DNA of 64,000 bases from Cordilura impudica (GCA_963682025.1 OY821517.1:23958620-24022619), one strand, 5' to 3'; shown: positions 1-11,789, counted from the stretch's first letter. Notes: generated by a model from the letters alone, not told the origin. Translations and numbers: made by a program.

Positions 1-248
1 TCCAATTTCGAATGCATTGGGTAATTGCCCATGAACAGTTTCTCTTGAAAATATTTTTTCACCAATACAATCATAAGTCACACAGCGTTATCTCCTTCAG
101 CTCACACCGATATAAGTTACGCTGTTTTTGTGATTGTATTGTGAAATAGAAATTTACCCCCCTGCGCGTATAGATGTTTACACATCAATAATAACTGCGT
201 TTAAATTTTTGAAAAAAAAGTTATTTTGTTCATTTTATGAAGAAAAAA

Positions 249-286
249 TTGGTTGTATCTTTTAAGATACAATATGCACTCCCCGC
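249..286. repeat. piggyBac subterminal inverted repeat, left
   Basis: TTGGTTGTATCTTTTAAGAT and the following bases to GCACTCCCCGC match, inverted, the motif at 7077-7111. It contains a perfect self-complementary GTATCTTTTAAGATAC core. Likely a transposase-recognition repeat (inference). Confidence 0.6.
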
Positions 287-984
287 TAAAATAACAACAC
301 ATGAGAAAAACAAATACTGTTTATGATTTGAATAACAAAAGTTTATTTTTTTTAAGTTGTATACATACATATATATATATAGACATAAATGAAAATTATT
401 TATTTTTATTGGTTGTGGTAATTAAAAAAGCAGTTTTTATCAGCCGTGAGACATAGATTTAATTCACACTTATTGCAAAACATCTTTGTTTGACCTGTGC
501 AACCCGGCATCCTGAATCTTCCTTTCTTACTTACCAACATCCAATGTTGTGTTCCGTCTAGTCTTACATCTTCGGGAGGTGGTACTTGCGCATTCGGCTT
601 ATGTTTTTTTTCTGAATTTCAGTTTCTATGTTTGGTCGTCGACGAAGTATAGTATGTTTTGATGAATTTTTATAATTGAAAAGTGAATCTGCCACTTCCA
701 ATTTGCAATCTATCAATCGTAAATTTTTTGTTTTTGCTTCATCTTGGTTAATTCTTTTGTAAAGAATCCATGCATTGATGCAGGTCATATCTAATAGGTG
801 GTAAAACAATCTGTTTGTCCATTTTCTGCTTTTAAGAGTTATTTTGTGGCGGCTCATGGAACTATCCAATAGATCGACGCCTCCCATATTTTAATTATAG
901 TATTTCACAATTTGCGGACAAGACACCGTTGTCAATTTGTTTTGCTTTTGGCAAATCTACGAACAGATAAACTTTCATTTGGTG

Positions 985-3221
985 CAGTGATAGCCACTCC
1001 ATAGCCTCGCGAGGCAGTCAATAATCGTATTTTTCACACAGACACGGTCGGCAATTCACATGTATACACCCACTTTATTCGTTTTAAAACAGTCTATCAT
1101 CAGTCGCTGCTCAAGCTTTGTGAAAGTAACACCACGCACGCTTGTTTGGTTTTGTTTTTGTTTTTTTTTTTGTAATCAACACAAAAGCACGCACAGCAAC
1201 AATGTTCAATAATTCTTGGGAACTGATGTTTTTCTTTTTTGAAACTCTTGAAAGGAAGCCGCAATGTTATATTTGTTTGAAGCAATTAGCAAAATGCGAC
1301 AAATTTAATATAAGGCGGCATTACTTGTCATGCCATATTAATTATGAAAAATACAAAGATGATGAAAGGCAAAAATTGCTTGATGAAATGAAAGTCAAAG
1401 TCCCCAGAAAATTTGTAAAACAGCCAGATCACATTGAAAAAGGTGATGATTGCGAAAAATTAAAAGCCTCTTACGTTGTTGCACTTAGGCTGGCAAAGCA
1501 ATGTCGACCGTATGAAGACGGCATTTTTATAAAACATGTTTTTCAAGACGTTTTAAAATGCTTTGCCCAAGTTGGGGAAGATACGGCTGGGCTTGTAGAT
1601 GCGATTCCATTCTCTGGCAGAACTATTATGCGCCGTACTATAAAAATAAGTAGTTTTTTATTTATGGCTGCGCAGAAACGCCTTAAAGAGTCATTGTTTT
1701 TTTTCTATTAGCTTTGATGAGAGTACTGACATAAGTAATACTAGTCAATTAATAGTTTAGTTAAAAACAGTACATGAAAATTTGGTTACTTATGAGGATT
1801 TTTTTGGATTAGTTCCTATGAATAAACATGTAAATGGGCAAACATTATGGGATGCTATTAACAAAAAGGTTTTTTCAATTGGGGACCTAAGTAAATTAAG
1901 TGCTGTCTGTACTAACGGAGCAAAGGTGATGGTGGGGAAGAAGAAGGGCTTTATTGGGTATTAAACGCAACATATTGACGTGCCATCATTTCATTGCATA
2001 ATACATCAGCAAGCCCTGTTTGCTAAAAATTTATGCTTGAATGATGTAACGAAAATATGTGTACAAATTATAAATAAAATCAGAGGAGGCCACAACGCGT
2101 TAAATCATAGAAAATTTAAAACATTTCTTGAGGAGGTTGAAGCTGACTACGCTGATATATTGTTGTATACAGAAATTGGGTGGCTTAGCCGAGGAAGGAG
2201 TCTGGAAAGGTTTTTTGAACTTCGCGAGGAAATTTTAGAGTTCTTAATACTGGATGAGTCTCCAGATTGTAAAAAATTTGTGTCACATTTAAGCGATAAC
2301 GATTTTGTGATAAGACTAGCATTTCTTAGTGACTTATGTAATAAACTTAACGAACTGAATCTACTATTGCAGGGCGAAAATAAACACATTTTTGACCTAT
2401 AAATCATTTCAAAATAAAATTACAAATTTTAAATAGAAAATTAACAAATAAAGACATAACATCACTGCCGAAAACCGCATCACTAAATTTACCTATTTCA
2501 GATTCCTTATTTCAAGAATTTCTCACAACAAATGAAACGATATTAAACAACATGAGCAATAGATTTGAAGATTTTAATAAAATATCACCGATTATTGACT
2601 TGCACAACAACACTATAGCTTGCGATGCAGAAAAACAAAGCCCTGCAATTCAAAAAGAAATAAAAGAAATGCTAAAGGATGATACATTACCTTTGGCGAC
2701 ATTACCTTTGGAAGCAAATTTGCATAAAACAATACCCGAATAGCACAACTGAAATATATAGGCTTTATTCGATGTTTGCATCCACATATAATTGCGAAAA
2801 CGCTTTTTCTATATTAAAAATCGTTAAAAACAAACATAGGAATAGATTAATAGACACACAATTAGAAGACTTGCTGAGAATTAAACTTCATAAAACCGAA
2901 ATAAATATAGATGAAATTTTAAAAACTTCTTAAACTTTCAAGTTCATGATTTATAATTGCGATTTTCATACAATTCCCCCTACTCAATATATTTCGGCAT
3001 TATATAATTTTATATTGTAACAATTTAAATATATATATAACAAACAAAGATATAAGCTTTGACAAAACAACACAGACTTCTATTTTATTCGAAAGTTTAA
3101 AAAGAAATATTTAATACTGTTACACTGTGTACAATTCGGCAGCGACCGCAGCTTCTGTTTGCGACCGCACACAAACGCATAATATCTTTGTGTGCGTGCG
3201 TTCGGGGCTTGGTTATCGCTG
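985..3221 (+). mobile_element. hAT DNA transposon inserted in piggyBac gene
   Basis: Perfect 8-bp target duplication ATTTGGTG at 977-984 and 3222-3229. The ends are CAGTGATAGCC on the left and, as reverse complement, CAGCGATAACC on the right, as expected of hAT terminal repeats. Removing the element rejoins the piggyBac reading frame across the duplicated target. Length is 2237 bp. Confidence 0.92.
1202..2933 (+). pseudogene. hAT transposase (ZBED5/GTF2IRD2-like), broken
   Basis: The N-terminal piece has a BED-like zinc finger (C-x2-C in CYICLK, then H-x4-H in RRHYLSCH) followed by the KASYVVALRLAKQ stretch typical of hAT proteins of the ZBED5/FAM200/GTF2IRD2 type. The next piece (1782-1964) carries LSAVCTNGAKVMVG, where the family has a catalytic Asp (cTDGApaM) and this copy has Asn. 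The piece at 1980-2402 has FHCIIHQQAL, HRKF and EIGWLSRGRSLERFFELR. The end (2679-2933) holds the C-terminal dimerisation motif with YNCENAFS. Frameshifts or stops near 1711, 1964, 2402 and 2743 break it, and the missing Asp also argues that it is inactive. Confidence 0.88.
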
Positions 3222-3651
3222 ATTTGGTGTGATTGAGAAAAACGGTGGCTTAGTTCCCATAAAAGTCGAAACTAAATTGACAGTTTTTGTATCCTTCCAT
3301 TAAATAGAAGTCACGTCTATTCCATAGATACTAGTTACAAACTCTTAGCTGATTCCTCGTTTAAACTTCATCATTGTTTTTTCTTCTGGAAGCTTGCGAT
3401 TTTTTCATCCTATTCCGTCGGATTGTACCAACAGAAAGAATTCCCTGGGTTCTAAGGCGTATAAGTAAAGGAATTGTAGTGTAGTAATTATCAAAGTATA
3501 TTATGTAGTTTTTAAACTTAGGTACCTCACGAACTAACCTTACCACAATGTTTGCAGATGCTTGCAGATTTGGCTCTTCTGGGCGCATAGTTTCATTTAC
3601 TCCGGTATAAATTTCGAACTTGTACGCATAGCCTTTAGTATCACATAAAAC

Positions 3652-4537
3652 CAAGGTTCAGAAAATACACACATGAAACACACAATGTTCTGTTCAAAAG
3701 CAGCCAACACATATCTTTATTTTCATATCAATTATGGGCGTTTCTAAATTTTCTACGGTGCCCAACACAACCATGACTGTGTTCGTTTTAATATTTCGTT
3801 ATTTACACGAACATTTTTGTATCACATACTTTTTGTTTCAATCACACATAAAGCACACATTTTTGAGTGTTGCTTTATTTGAAGTTCATGTTCTGGTACG
3901 TGTACTGAAAAAAAACACAGAACATGTACAATAAACAGGTTCGAGTTCAGTTATATTTTAAGTCGTGTTGTGGCTCGTGTAGTAAGAAAAAACAGAACAT
4001 GTACAATAAACAGGTTCGAGTTCAGTTATATTTTAAGTTATATTTTAAGTCGTGTTTAAAATATAACTGAACTCGAACCTGTTTATTGTACATGTTCTGT
4101 TTTTTGTCACTACACGAGCCACAACACGACTTAAAATATAACTGAACTCGAACCTCTTTATTGTACATGTTCTGTTTTTTCTCACTACACGAGCCACAAC
4201 ACGACTTAAAATATAACTGAACTCGAACCTGTTTATTGTACATGTTCTGTGTTTTTTTTTTCAGTACACGTACCAGAACATGAACTTCAAATAAAGCAAC
4301 ACTCAAAAATGTGTGCTTTATGTGTGATTGAAACAAAAAGTATGTGATACAAAAATGTTCGTGTAAATAACGAAATATTAAAACGAACACAGTCATGGTT
4401 GTGTTGGGCACCGAAGAAAATTTAAAAACAAACATAATTGGTATGAAAATAAAAATATGTGTGTGTTGGTCTAAGTTATGTTTGTTTACATATATGTACG
4501 AGTTTTTTATTCACTGTGTGTTTTTTTCTGAACTCTG
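3652..4537. mobile_element. Fold-back hAT-type MITE with 8-bp target duplication
   Basis: Perfect duplication CATAAAAC at 3644-3651 and 4538-4545. Ends are CAAGGTTCAGAAAATACACA on the left and, reverse complemented, CAGAGTTCAGAAAAAAACAC on the right. The whole 886 bp is one large inverted repeat: 3735-3905 is complementary to about 4260-4430. The middle (about 3905-4260) consists of roughly 80-bp units (GAACATGTACAATAAACAGG...GTGTTGTGGCTCGTGTAG) in both orientations. It has no transposase. It interrupts the piggyBac gene exactly at the FVLC-DTKGY segment. Confidence 0.9.
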
Positions 4538-5499
4538 CATAAAACAAAAAAATTAAATCCCCACTTTTGAGGCTTGTTTGGCAGATATAGTTTCATATAG
4601 TTGCTCATTTTTGTGGAACACATTTGTTCATTTACATATAATCTCGCATGTTTGGAAACAGAACCAAATGTATGATTTGGGGAGTCAATAACTGGCCAAA
4701 TAAGGTAGAGTCTATCACGTTTCGGATCGTCGCGTGGTAGGTTTTTTCTTTATCATTAAAATGTAGATATTGCCATATTTTAGTTTACCGTCATTTGCTG
4801 CTTTATAACGTATTCTGATCGGTCATTATTGCTTGACCAATAATCTCTGGTATTTGGTAAATTGAAATACGTCATGTAAAAGATAAAATCAATAAACTTT
4901 CGCAACTCCAAAATACTAAAGGAAAACTTTTCATCTAATCCAGCATACCGTAGAGTTTCTTCAACTAAAAGGTTTTCTAAGCTTTCTGGAAATAAATAGC
5001 TCCAAACGTGATAAGGAGTTACTAATGACTGAATATCTTCACTGAGAGAGCTATCTCCCCGAAAATCTACTTCTTTACAATGAAATTGCAAATTACCTTG
5101 TTTCCTGATTATTTTTTCAAATGCTGAGGATTTAGGATCGACTTTTGTGTCTTAAAATTTTGAAGGAAATAAATTGAATGTTGAAGAACTTCTCTGAAGC
5201 TGTAAAGAATGTTCTAGGGAAGCAGAAGGGCCTGGTATAGATTCAGAATTTTCTTTAGAAACAGGACAGTTAGAAATAACCAAATTTGATGTAGCACATT
5301 TTGTAAGGGCAGGTGACTTAATTTTTTTGAAGTAGAAATCGGAGTACTGGTTTTAGAAAGGTTTGAAGAAGAACATTTTGCAGTAACAGGAGACAGAACA
5401 GAGGTCGTAGACTTGTTATCATCCTTCATAAGGGCAATAAACGAGACATGAACTGAATCATTCAACTCAAAACTAAGTTCGGCTTCTTCAGAATCGATA

Positions 5500-5863
5500 T
5501 CTGTAATATTAATAGGCTAGGCGATTTCTTGTGACCGATGTTTTGTTCTACCGTTTTATCCCGATTTTGACCAAGGGTATATTATTTGAAAGGTATTTCT
5601 TTTTAGTCGTTTTGCAGATTTACAGACTTTTAAATTTTTTCCTTTATTTTGAGTAAATTGCATTTAAAGTTGCTACTAACACATACATAAAATTATACAA
5701 TGCTATGTGTGTGTTTATTCAATTTGTTAATGTGTTTGTAATAAAAATGAGTTTGTTTTTTGAGTTGATTTGCGAATTGGGCATACCTTTAGGGTCTTTA
5801 TTTAATGAAACAATAAAATTTCCTAGAATTTGCACTCGAATTTCGAGGGCTAGAATCTGCTAG
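5500..5863 (+). mobile_element. Non-autonomous Helitron, complete
   Basis: Starts TCTGTAATATTAATAGGC and ends CTAG. Shortly before the end lies the hairpin CTCGAATTTCGAG. Flanking bases are A (5499) and T (5864), as Helitrons require, with no target duplication. Taking out exactly these 364 bases restores the reading frame of the interrupted piggyBac N-terminus, which fixes both borders. Confidence 0.85.
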
Positions 5864-6185
5864 TTATTATTAATGAGTAACACGTTTTTTGTTTTAGTGG
5901 AGCATATTTGTGGAATTTCCCTTTCATCATCACTGCTTTCATCAGTGCTGTCATAAGGAAAATCTTCACTGTCGCAAAGTACTTTGCATATTTCATCATT
6001 GGTCATTCTTTTATTTTCTTTGAGTAAAGGCGTTCATAGTTATGATTTATATGTAACTAGAATAACAAAAATTCTGTAGAAACAAAAGCAACCTCACAAC
6101 CAAATAATTAAACCTGAATAAAAATAATTTTTTTTCGTAGCAACCAAAGCAACCTCTCGTATCAAACGACAGAGAAAGAATAAAA

Positions 6186-6948
6186 AACAAGTAAGAAAAT
6201 TATAGTCGGTCTAGACCGACTATACGATACCCTATACCATGCGTTTAGAAACCCTATCTCTTAGGCCCAACTAACTGGCCTAAATTTGAGTGGGATTTTT
6301 ATTAATTTTTTTGGCTGCAGATATGAAAAAGTTCATATCGGATGGTATATCTATAAAGGGACTAGGTCCAAAAATGGACCGATCCTGATCATGTTTGGTA
6401 AAGTCTCTTGTATTTTGCAAAAATATGTACAAACAAAATTTGAGAAGAATCAGTGCAATATTTTTGTTTTTTAATAGATTTAAGTGAAGATCGGGAAGCA
6501 GCTCTATATGGGGTCAAAGGGATCATTTTTGGACTACTCATTAGTGGATGTAATGAACGCATACAAACCCAATTTGAGTAAGATCTATATGACAATTTGG
6601 ATCTTATGGCAATTTATGTCGATTTCATATGGGTAATTTGTATGGGGGCTAGGTCTGAACATGGACCGATTCTCACCAATTTCAATAGCGTTCATCCCAT
6701 GGCCGATAAAAGCTTATATACCAAATTTCATCAAAATATATTCATATTTGCGACCTGCAGTTTGATTACAAGCTTTACATGGACACACAGACGGACGGAC
6801 GGACGGACGGACATTGTTAAATCAACTCAGAAAGTGATTCTGATTCGATCGGTATAATTAAAGATGGGTCTAGGTCAAATATTTTTGGTTGTTACAAACA
6901 GCAGCACAAAGTCATTATACCCAAACCACATAGTGGTATAGGGTATAA
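6186..6948 (+). repeat. GTCY-bearing (mini-me-like) repeat, full copy
   Basis: Begins AACAAGTAAGAAAATTATAG, then the perfect 18-bp palindrome AGTCGGTCTAGACCGACT (6204-6221) and ATACCCTATACCA. Near the 3' end a (GGAC)n run (6785-6812) follows TTTACATGGACACACAGAC, and it closes with the inverted TGGTATAGGGTATAA. Open reading frames inside recur in every copy only because the DNA is conserved. It lies in the 5' flank of the piggyBac gene. Confidence 0.85.
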
Positions 6949-7076
6949 AAACCCAAGTAAGTGCACGCACGAAAAAAAAGCAACCTGTTCAAAAACATTT
7001 ATTTTACTATACAAAATTGTGTTTTCAAATACAAACACAATGCATAAAAAAAAACGAAGGAATATTTGGAATTAGT

Positions 7077-7111
7077 GCGGAGTGCATAGTGTATCTTTCA
7101 AGATACAACCA
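7077..7111. repeat. piggyBac subterminal inverted repeat, right
   Basis: GCGGAGTGCATAGTGTATC followed by the rest of the palindrome and ACAACCA is the inverted partner of 249-286. A further GTATCTTTAAAGATAC palindrome occurs at about 7439-7455, beside the GGG-TTAA terminus at 7469-7475. Confidence 0.6.
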
Positions 7112-7487
7112 CTAAAAGTGATTTAGCAACTAAAGTTGGGGGTCGCATTTGTTTAAAATTTTATTTATTGTTAAAGTACATAGGACACAAGAACATATTT
7201 ATTTTTTTGGCTAAATTAGAAATACTATTATTATTGCTAAAATGTGACTATAGAAATGGCTATTTCTAAAAATATATGAATTTCGAAATTTTGAGTTTAA
7301 CGATATGCAAACCTAATAAGCTAAAAACAATTGATATAAATATGACAGAATATGATAGAAAATATGGTTCTGAGTAGTTGTCTACAATATTTTTTTAATT
7401 TTGTAAAGAAATTAAGGAATTGCACAGTTTTTTTTGGTTGTATCTTTAAAGATACGTCATGCATTTAAGGGTTAAGCTTTTTTATAT

Positions 7488-7945
7488 TAATAGTTTTTTC
7501 TTTTTAAACTCTTTCTTTTAACTCATACTCTCTGTCTGTCTGTCTGTTGTGGTTCAACCCCATTTCTCCTTATCCAATTGATCTGAAACTTGGCCAATAG
7601 TCTTGTTGTGACTACAGATTAATTTTGGGGTAGTCACGCATAGTCACGATTGGTGAAGCACAGTCATGGAGAAATTTAAAACGGATTTCGATAGACTTGC
7701 TGTAAAAAAAGATTAACTTTTACATAGTCACACACAGTCACACACAGTCACGGAGTGACTTAAGCCCCATTTCCCCTCATCCGGTCGATCTGAAACTTTG
7801 TCCATAGACTTGTCGTGGACAGAGATTAATTTTAAAATAGTCACGCAAAGTCACGCACAGTCAAGGAGAGATTCAAAACTCATATGCATAAGAAAAGAAA
7901 AATTTTTAATAAAAACTTCGTTTTTATGAGTTAGATTATTTCAAT
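7488..7945 (+). repeat. GTCT-bearing repeat family B
   Basis: Starts near AAACTCTTTCTTTTAACTCA, followed by (GTCT)n, then blocks with GATCTGAAACTTGG and repeated AGTCACGCACAGTCACGG-like units, and ends near GAGTTAGATTATTTC. Other copies lie at 12071-12507, 32471-32740 (diverged) and 60676-61999 (minus). Confidence 0.75.
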
Positions 7946-8228
7946 AAATAAAACATAGAAATTCTTAAATTAACAAAAAAAATCTTAATTTTATGATCCA
8001 AATTCTTTGTATTGGACTGTCGATTAAATTGTCAACCAATCTATCTCCAATATATATTGCGTGGAAAGGCTCATATGTGCACACAAACAAAAACTATGAG
8101 CATATGTGGTTTTGAAAATGACTTGTTATATTAATGTTTATGTCTAAATTATGCACTTTAAATGAAGCAAAAACAAAATATAAATGAAGGATATAAAATA
8201 AACAAAAAAAAAATTACAATAATAAAAA

Positions 8229-8803
8229 AACAAGTAAGAAAATTATAGTCGGTCTAGACCGACCATACCCTATATCCTATATCACGAGATTAAAGAAAGG
8301 GTCTTCGGATATAGAAAATAAACATAAACCAAATTTGAGTGACATTTTCGATAATTTTTTTTCCTGCAGACATGAGTGAAAAAATGGACCGATCCTCACC
8401 ATTTTTTCAAGTCACTTAGTATAAAACAAAACTGAGAAAAATCTATGCAATATTCTAGTTTTTGATACATTTAAATTAAGATCGGGAAGCAGCTTTATGT
8501 GGGGCTTTATGTGACTAAGAATTGTCCTGCAGAGTTTATTTTAGGATAATGGGTGTAATAAACCCACACACAAACCAATTTTGACAGAGTTCTATATGAT
8601 AATTTGGACCTTATGGCAATTGCCTATATTCAAATTTTATAAAAAAATATATTTATATTTGTGACGGACGGACAGACGATGATACGGATGATTCTGAGTC
8701 TATCGGTATACTAAAAGATGGGACTAGGTTAAATATTTTTGGTAGTTACAAACACCAGCACAAACTCATTATACCCTGACCATATAGTGGCATAGGTTAA
8801 AAA
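8229..8803 (+). repeat. GTCY-bearing repeat, diverged copy
   Basis: Has the AACAAGTAAGAAAATTATAG start, GTCGGTCTAGACCGACCATA (palindrome with one change) and the inverted end TATAGTGGCATAGG. The GGAC microsatellite is eroded to GACGGACGGACAGACG. Confidence 0.75.
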
Positions 8804-9435
8804 AAGCCATCAACACGACATTAAATGGTCTCATGTGTGCAGTTAAACACAATAGAAAAAACAAAAAAATAAAACAACAAACTGAATTGACACTAAGGTG
8901 TGCCACAAAGAAACATTTTCTAAAAAAAAAAAGAATAAAATAATTTTACCATCTTTTAATAAAAAAGTACGTAAATTTTAAAATAAAAATTTAATTTCCA
9001 TTTTTAATTTAATTAAATTTTGGTTATATCAAGTCACAAGACATTTATATTTAATTTAAAATAATTATTCGACACGAATTACACAATTTTATGCTCGTAG
9101 CATGAAATGCTATAAAAATATAGTCCTTTCTTTTTTCCATTTTTTTTTACATAATAAAAGCATTTAAAAAAGGATTCCTTTTCATGTCCATACAACAACA
9201 GAAACAGCAGTGCGGAAAAAATCGGCACCATAATTTCACGGCCAACATAACAAAATAATTATTTTAATGTTTGGCTGAGAAAAGGACTTGTAGCTGACAA
9301 GATTTTTGTTATAACCATAGATTATTCACCTTGTTTTTCTTTTTAGTTTTCGCGAAAACACCTCTTCTGTATATTATGCAGTAGTAGTAGTAATTTATTC
9401 CATTTTCCGGTGAAGTAAGACTAACGGGTAGGAGT
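8804..9435. other. AT-rich DNA without recognisable feature
   Basis: No coding stretch, RNA or repeat border that I can support. Contains poly-A/T runs and short scattered ORFs. Confidence 0.5.
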
Positions 9436-10117
9436 GTGTATAATAGGGTGGGTCAATTTTTTTTTTTTATTTGTAAATAGGGGCAAAAACGTTATCTAAA
9501 ATAAATTCTAAGAAAACTTGCCTAAAAAACTATGGGAATTTCGGAAATTGGGAAAAATTTGACAATAGTGTTTTGACATAAATGCTGCTATCTCAAAAAG
9601 TACTCAAGATACAGATCTCGGTTAGGTTTCAAATAATAGGTATTGATAGCCCCTTAAAAATGGCATTACACATTTTTTTTAAATAAAGGTTTAACCTTAA
9701 GTTTTGGAAATACACTTTTCTAAATATTTTTGGCTTGCTTCTAAATGGATTTTGCCTGCTGAGTTTGACTATGACCTTGGGTATTGTCCATTGCTTTCAG
9801 TTTTTGAGATATATGTTTGAAAATTGCTTAAATCGAATAGCTGTGCTTTTTCCACATCAAAAACTTAAAGCAATAGCGTGCCTTTTTTTGCGAAATACTG
9901 TTTTATGTAAAAAATACCACATTTTTCAATAATGCTGGGCTTAATTCTGCTTCAACTTTTCAAGCCATATTTTAAAGACCTTTATTTACTTTTAAACTTA
10001 AGTTTGTAATGTTAGATTTGTAGTCATTTTTCAGATATATTGCAATTGACACTGTAATTAATATGCAAATTTTAATTTTGTTTCCATGGTGCGTGGTAGA
10101 GAAGAAGAAAGCATAAA

Positions 10118-11789
10118 CAGTCAGTCAATTAAGTTTGTATGCAAGTGAGTAGCTTATCCTTATAACACCAAAAAATATATATTCACTGTACAACGATGAA
10201 AGAAAATCTAATTTTTTAAAAGCAAATATTGGAAATTTTATTTCGAAACATAAAAAAAAAAAACAAAGAGAAACTTAACGTCTTCAAATAACAACAACTT
10301 AAGCGAAAATAACCTCAAGAATATGTCAAAAAAGTATGTATGCAAATCTAAGTCAAGAAAAGGTAATTAATTTTTTCATAGGTTAAACAGTTAATTAACC
10401 AATATTTAATGCTTAGTTGGAAAGCCTTTATTTGTTATGACTGCTTTTAGATGGTTTCGCATCGATGACAACAGGTTCGTGGTAACGCTCGGTGATATTT
10501 TCTCCCACTCTTCTACAAGGTCCTGTTCAAGTCTTCTTTACCTCTTATGTCGTGTTTTCTGACTTGGCGCTTCAGGTGGACCCACAAATGCTCAATAGCA
10601 TTAATATCGGGCGACTGGGGTGGGGTTTTAAGTTGTTTTTTACTTTATAGATGAACCACTCTTTAACAATAAGCGAGGTGTGCTTGGATCGTTGTCTTGC
10701 TGGAACAGAAGTGACTCGGCAATCCCAAGTTTAGCACCAGTTACATGTAAGTTATTTTTTAAAATATTTAAATAGACAAACCGATCAATTATACCATCTA
10801 CAAAAACAGGTTTACCCAATCCAGAGGCAGCCATACACCCCCAAACAGTACTGATCCATCACCGTGTTTGACTGTACCCATCATGTTATGTGGCTCAAAC
10901 TCTGAATTAGGTATTCACCATACCTTGGCTCGTCCATCTGATCCGAATTTCCTTTCGTCCGAAGAAATAATGGTGTTCCAAAAGCTTTGGGCGGCTGTAT
11001 CATATTGTTTTGCGAATAAGAGTCTCTTTTTTCGATTTATTGGGCTTAAAATGGCTTTTCCCAAATCTGAAGGTTATGGTATCCAGCCGAATGGAATACT
11101 TTGCGAATTGTTGCTGAAATACAAACTTTTCCCACCTCATTGTCAATTTCCATCCGTAATTTTGGTGCAGAAATTTTCGGATTTCTTTGCATATTGCGCA
11201 CGATAATTCGTTTCCCACTGCGTGTGAATGTGTTGGTTGGCCGACCAGATCTTGGCTTGTTATTACTATTTCCTTGCTTTCTGTACCTTTCTATTGTTTT
11301 TTGGACAGTTGCATGAGTTTTTCCAACCAATTCGGCTATTTGTCTTTTCGTTTTGTGCTCCAGGTAGAGTTTTATTATCACTTCTCTGATATTCGAAGAC
11401 AATTCTTTGCGCCGTGGCGCCATTGGTGCTATTTGATGTATGTTTTTAATGTATTTTTACCAAATATACAACCAAAACTTTTAAAAACACTGTAAATTTT
11501 AATCAAAATATAAAATAATTGTTCTAGAGTTCACTTTGTCACCTTACACGCAAAGACCGGAATTAACTGTGCGTTTTGCATACAAACAATATTTTTACAT
11601 CAATCAGAAAAACAATTGCTTGCAAATCTAACGGTGCTTTAAAAACTAGTTATTCTAACTAGATGCTGGAAGCTAACATAATAAACAACAAAATAGAAAA
11701 ATATAGACGACAACGTAATACAGGGTGTGCGAAAAATTTTGACTTGAATTTTGATTTACAGTTTGTGTACAAACTTTATTGACTGACTG
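10118..11789 (-). mobile_element. Tc1-like transposon
   Basis: Inverted ends CAGTCAGTCAATTAAGTTTG (10118) and, reverse complemented at the right, CAGTCAGTCAATAAAGTTTG (to 11789). TA follows the right end; the matching TA on the left appears mutated to AA. It is 1672 bp long and sits inside a SINE. Confidence 0.88.
10406..11423 (-). pseudogene. Tc1-family transposase, frameshifted
   Basis: Begins MAPRRKEL at 11423 with an N-terminal paired-type helix-turn-helix (KRQIAELVGKTHATVQKTI) and the GRP box (SGRPTNT). Downstream, in shifted frames, come a first catalytic Asp in ISSDERKF, GCMAASGLGKPVF, a second in QQDNDP (10723-10700) and the third region SPDINAIEHLW. The C-terminus ends in KGFPTKH with a stop at 10406-10408. 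At roughly 340 codons the span is the normal length for a Tc1 transposase. Frame changes near 11046, 10834 and 10660 disable it; all three catalytic positions are otherwise readable. Confidence 0.88.

Larger units (their letters stand above)
406..6006 (-). pseudogene. piggyBac-family transposase, interrupted and frameshifted
   Basis: This would have been the DDE transposase that excises and inserts the element at TTAA. Reading the minus strand from 6006: an acidic Ser/Asp-rich N-terminus (6006-5200, split by the Helitron at 5500-5863); the conserved N-terminal helical region with RDYWS (5091-4780); a segment with KPQKWG (about 4700-4560); the first catalytic Asp in LCDTKGY just below 3652; the second in YFDNYYTTIPL (about 3500); WKDTKTVNL (about 3290); the third in MGGVDLLD (887-864); and the C-terminal Cys/His zinc-binding domain ending in NYHNQ (560-406). 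Stops lie at about 894 (N-stop-N just before MGGVD) and near 3340 and 3300, and there are frameshifts near 3361 and 600. The four gaps are nested insertions. It cannot make protein. Confidence 0.9.
1..7475 (-). mobile_element. piggyBac-like DNA transposon, nested insertions
   Basis: The minus strand carries a piggyBac-family transposase in pieces. The upstream end lies at 7471: the bases GGG followed by TTAA (7472-7475) fit the CCC-starting terminus and TTAA target of the family. A 35-40 bp subterminal motif containing the palindrome GTATCTTTTAAGATAC occurs at 249-286 and, inverted, at 7077-7111. The left terminus is not seen and probably lies just before base 1. The element is interrupted by a hAT transposon, a hAT-type MITE, a Helitron and a GTCY repeat, which together account for about 4.3 kb of its length. 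It is a dead copy. Confidence 0.85.

Noticed and set aside
6286..6857. Repeated short ORFs (for example MSGIFINFFGCRYEKVHIG) found in many places
   Set aside because: They recur because the GTCY repeat DNA is conserved. Stops and frameshifts differ between copies, and no copy has a long frame.
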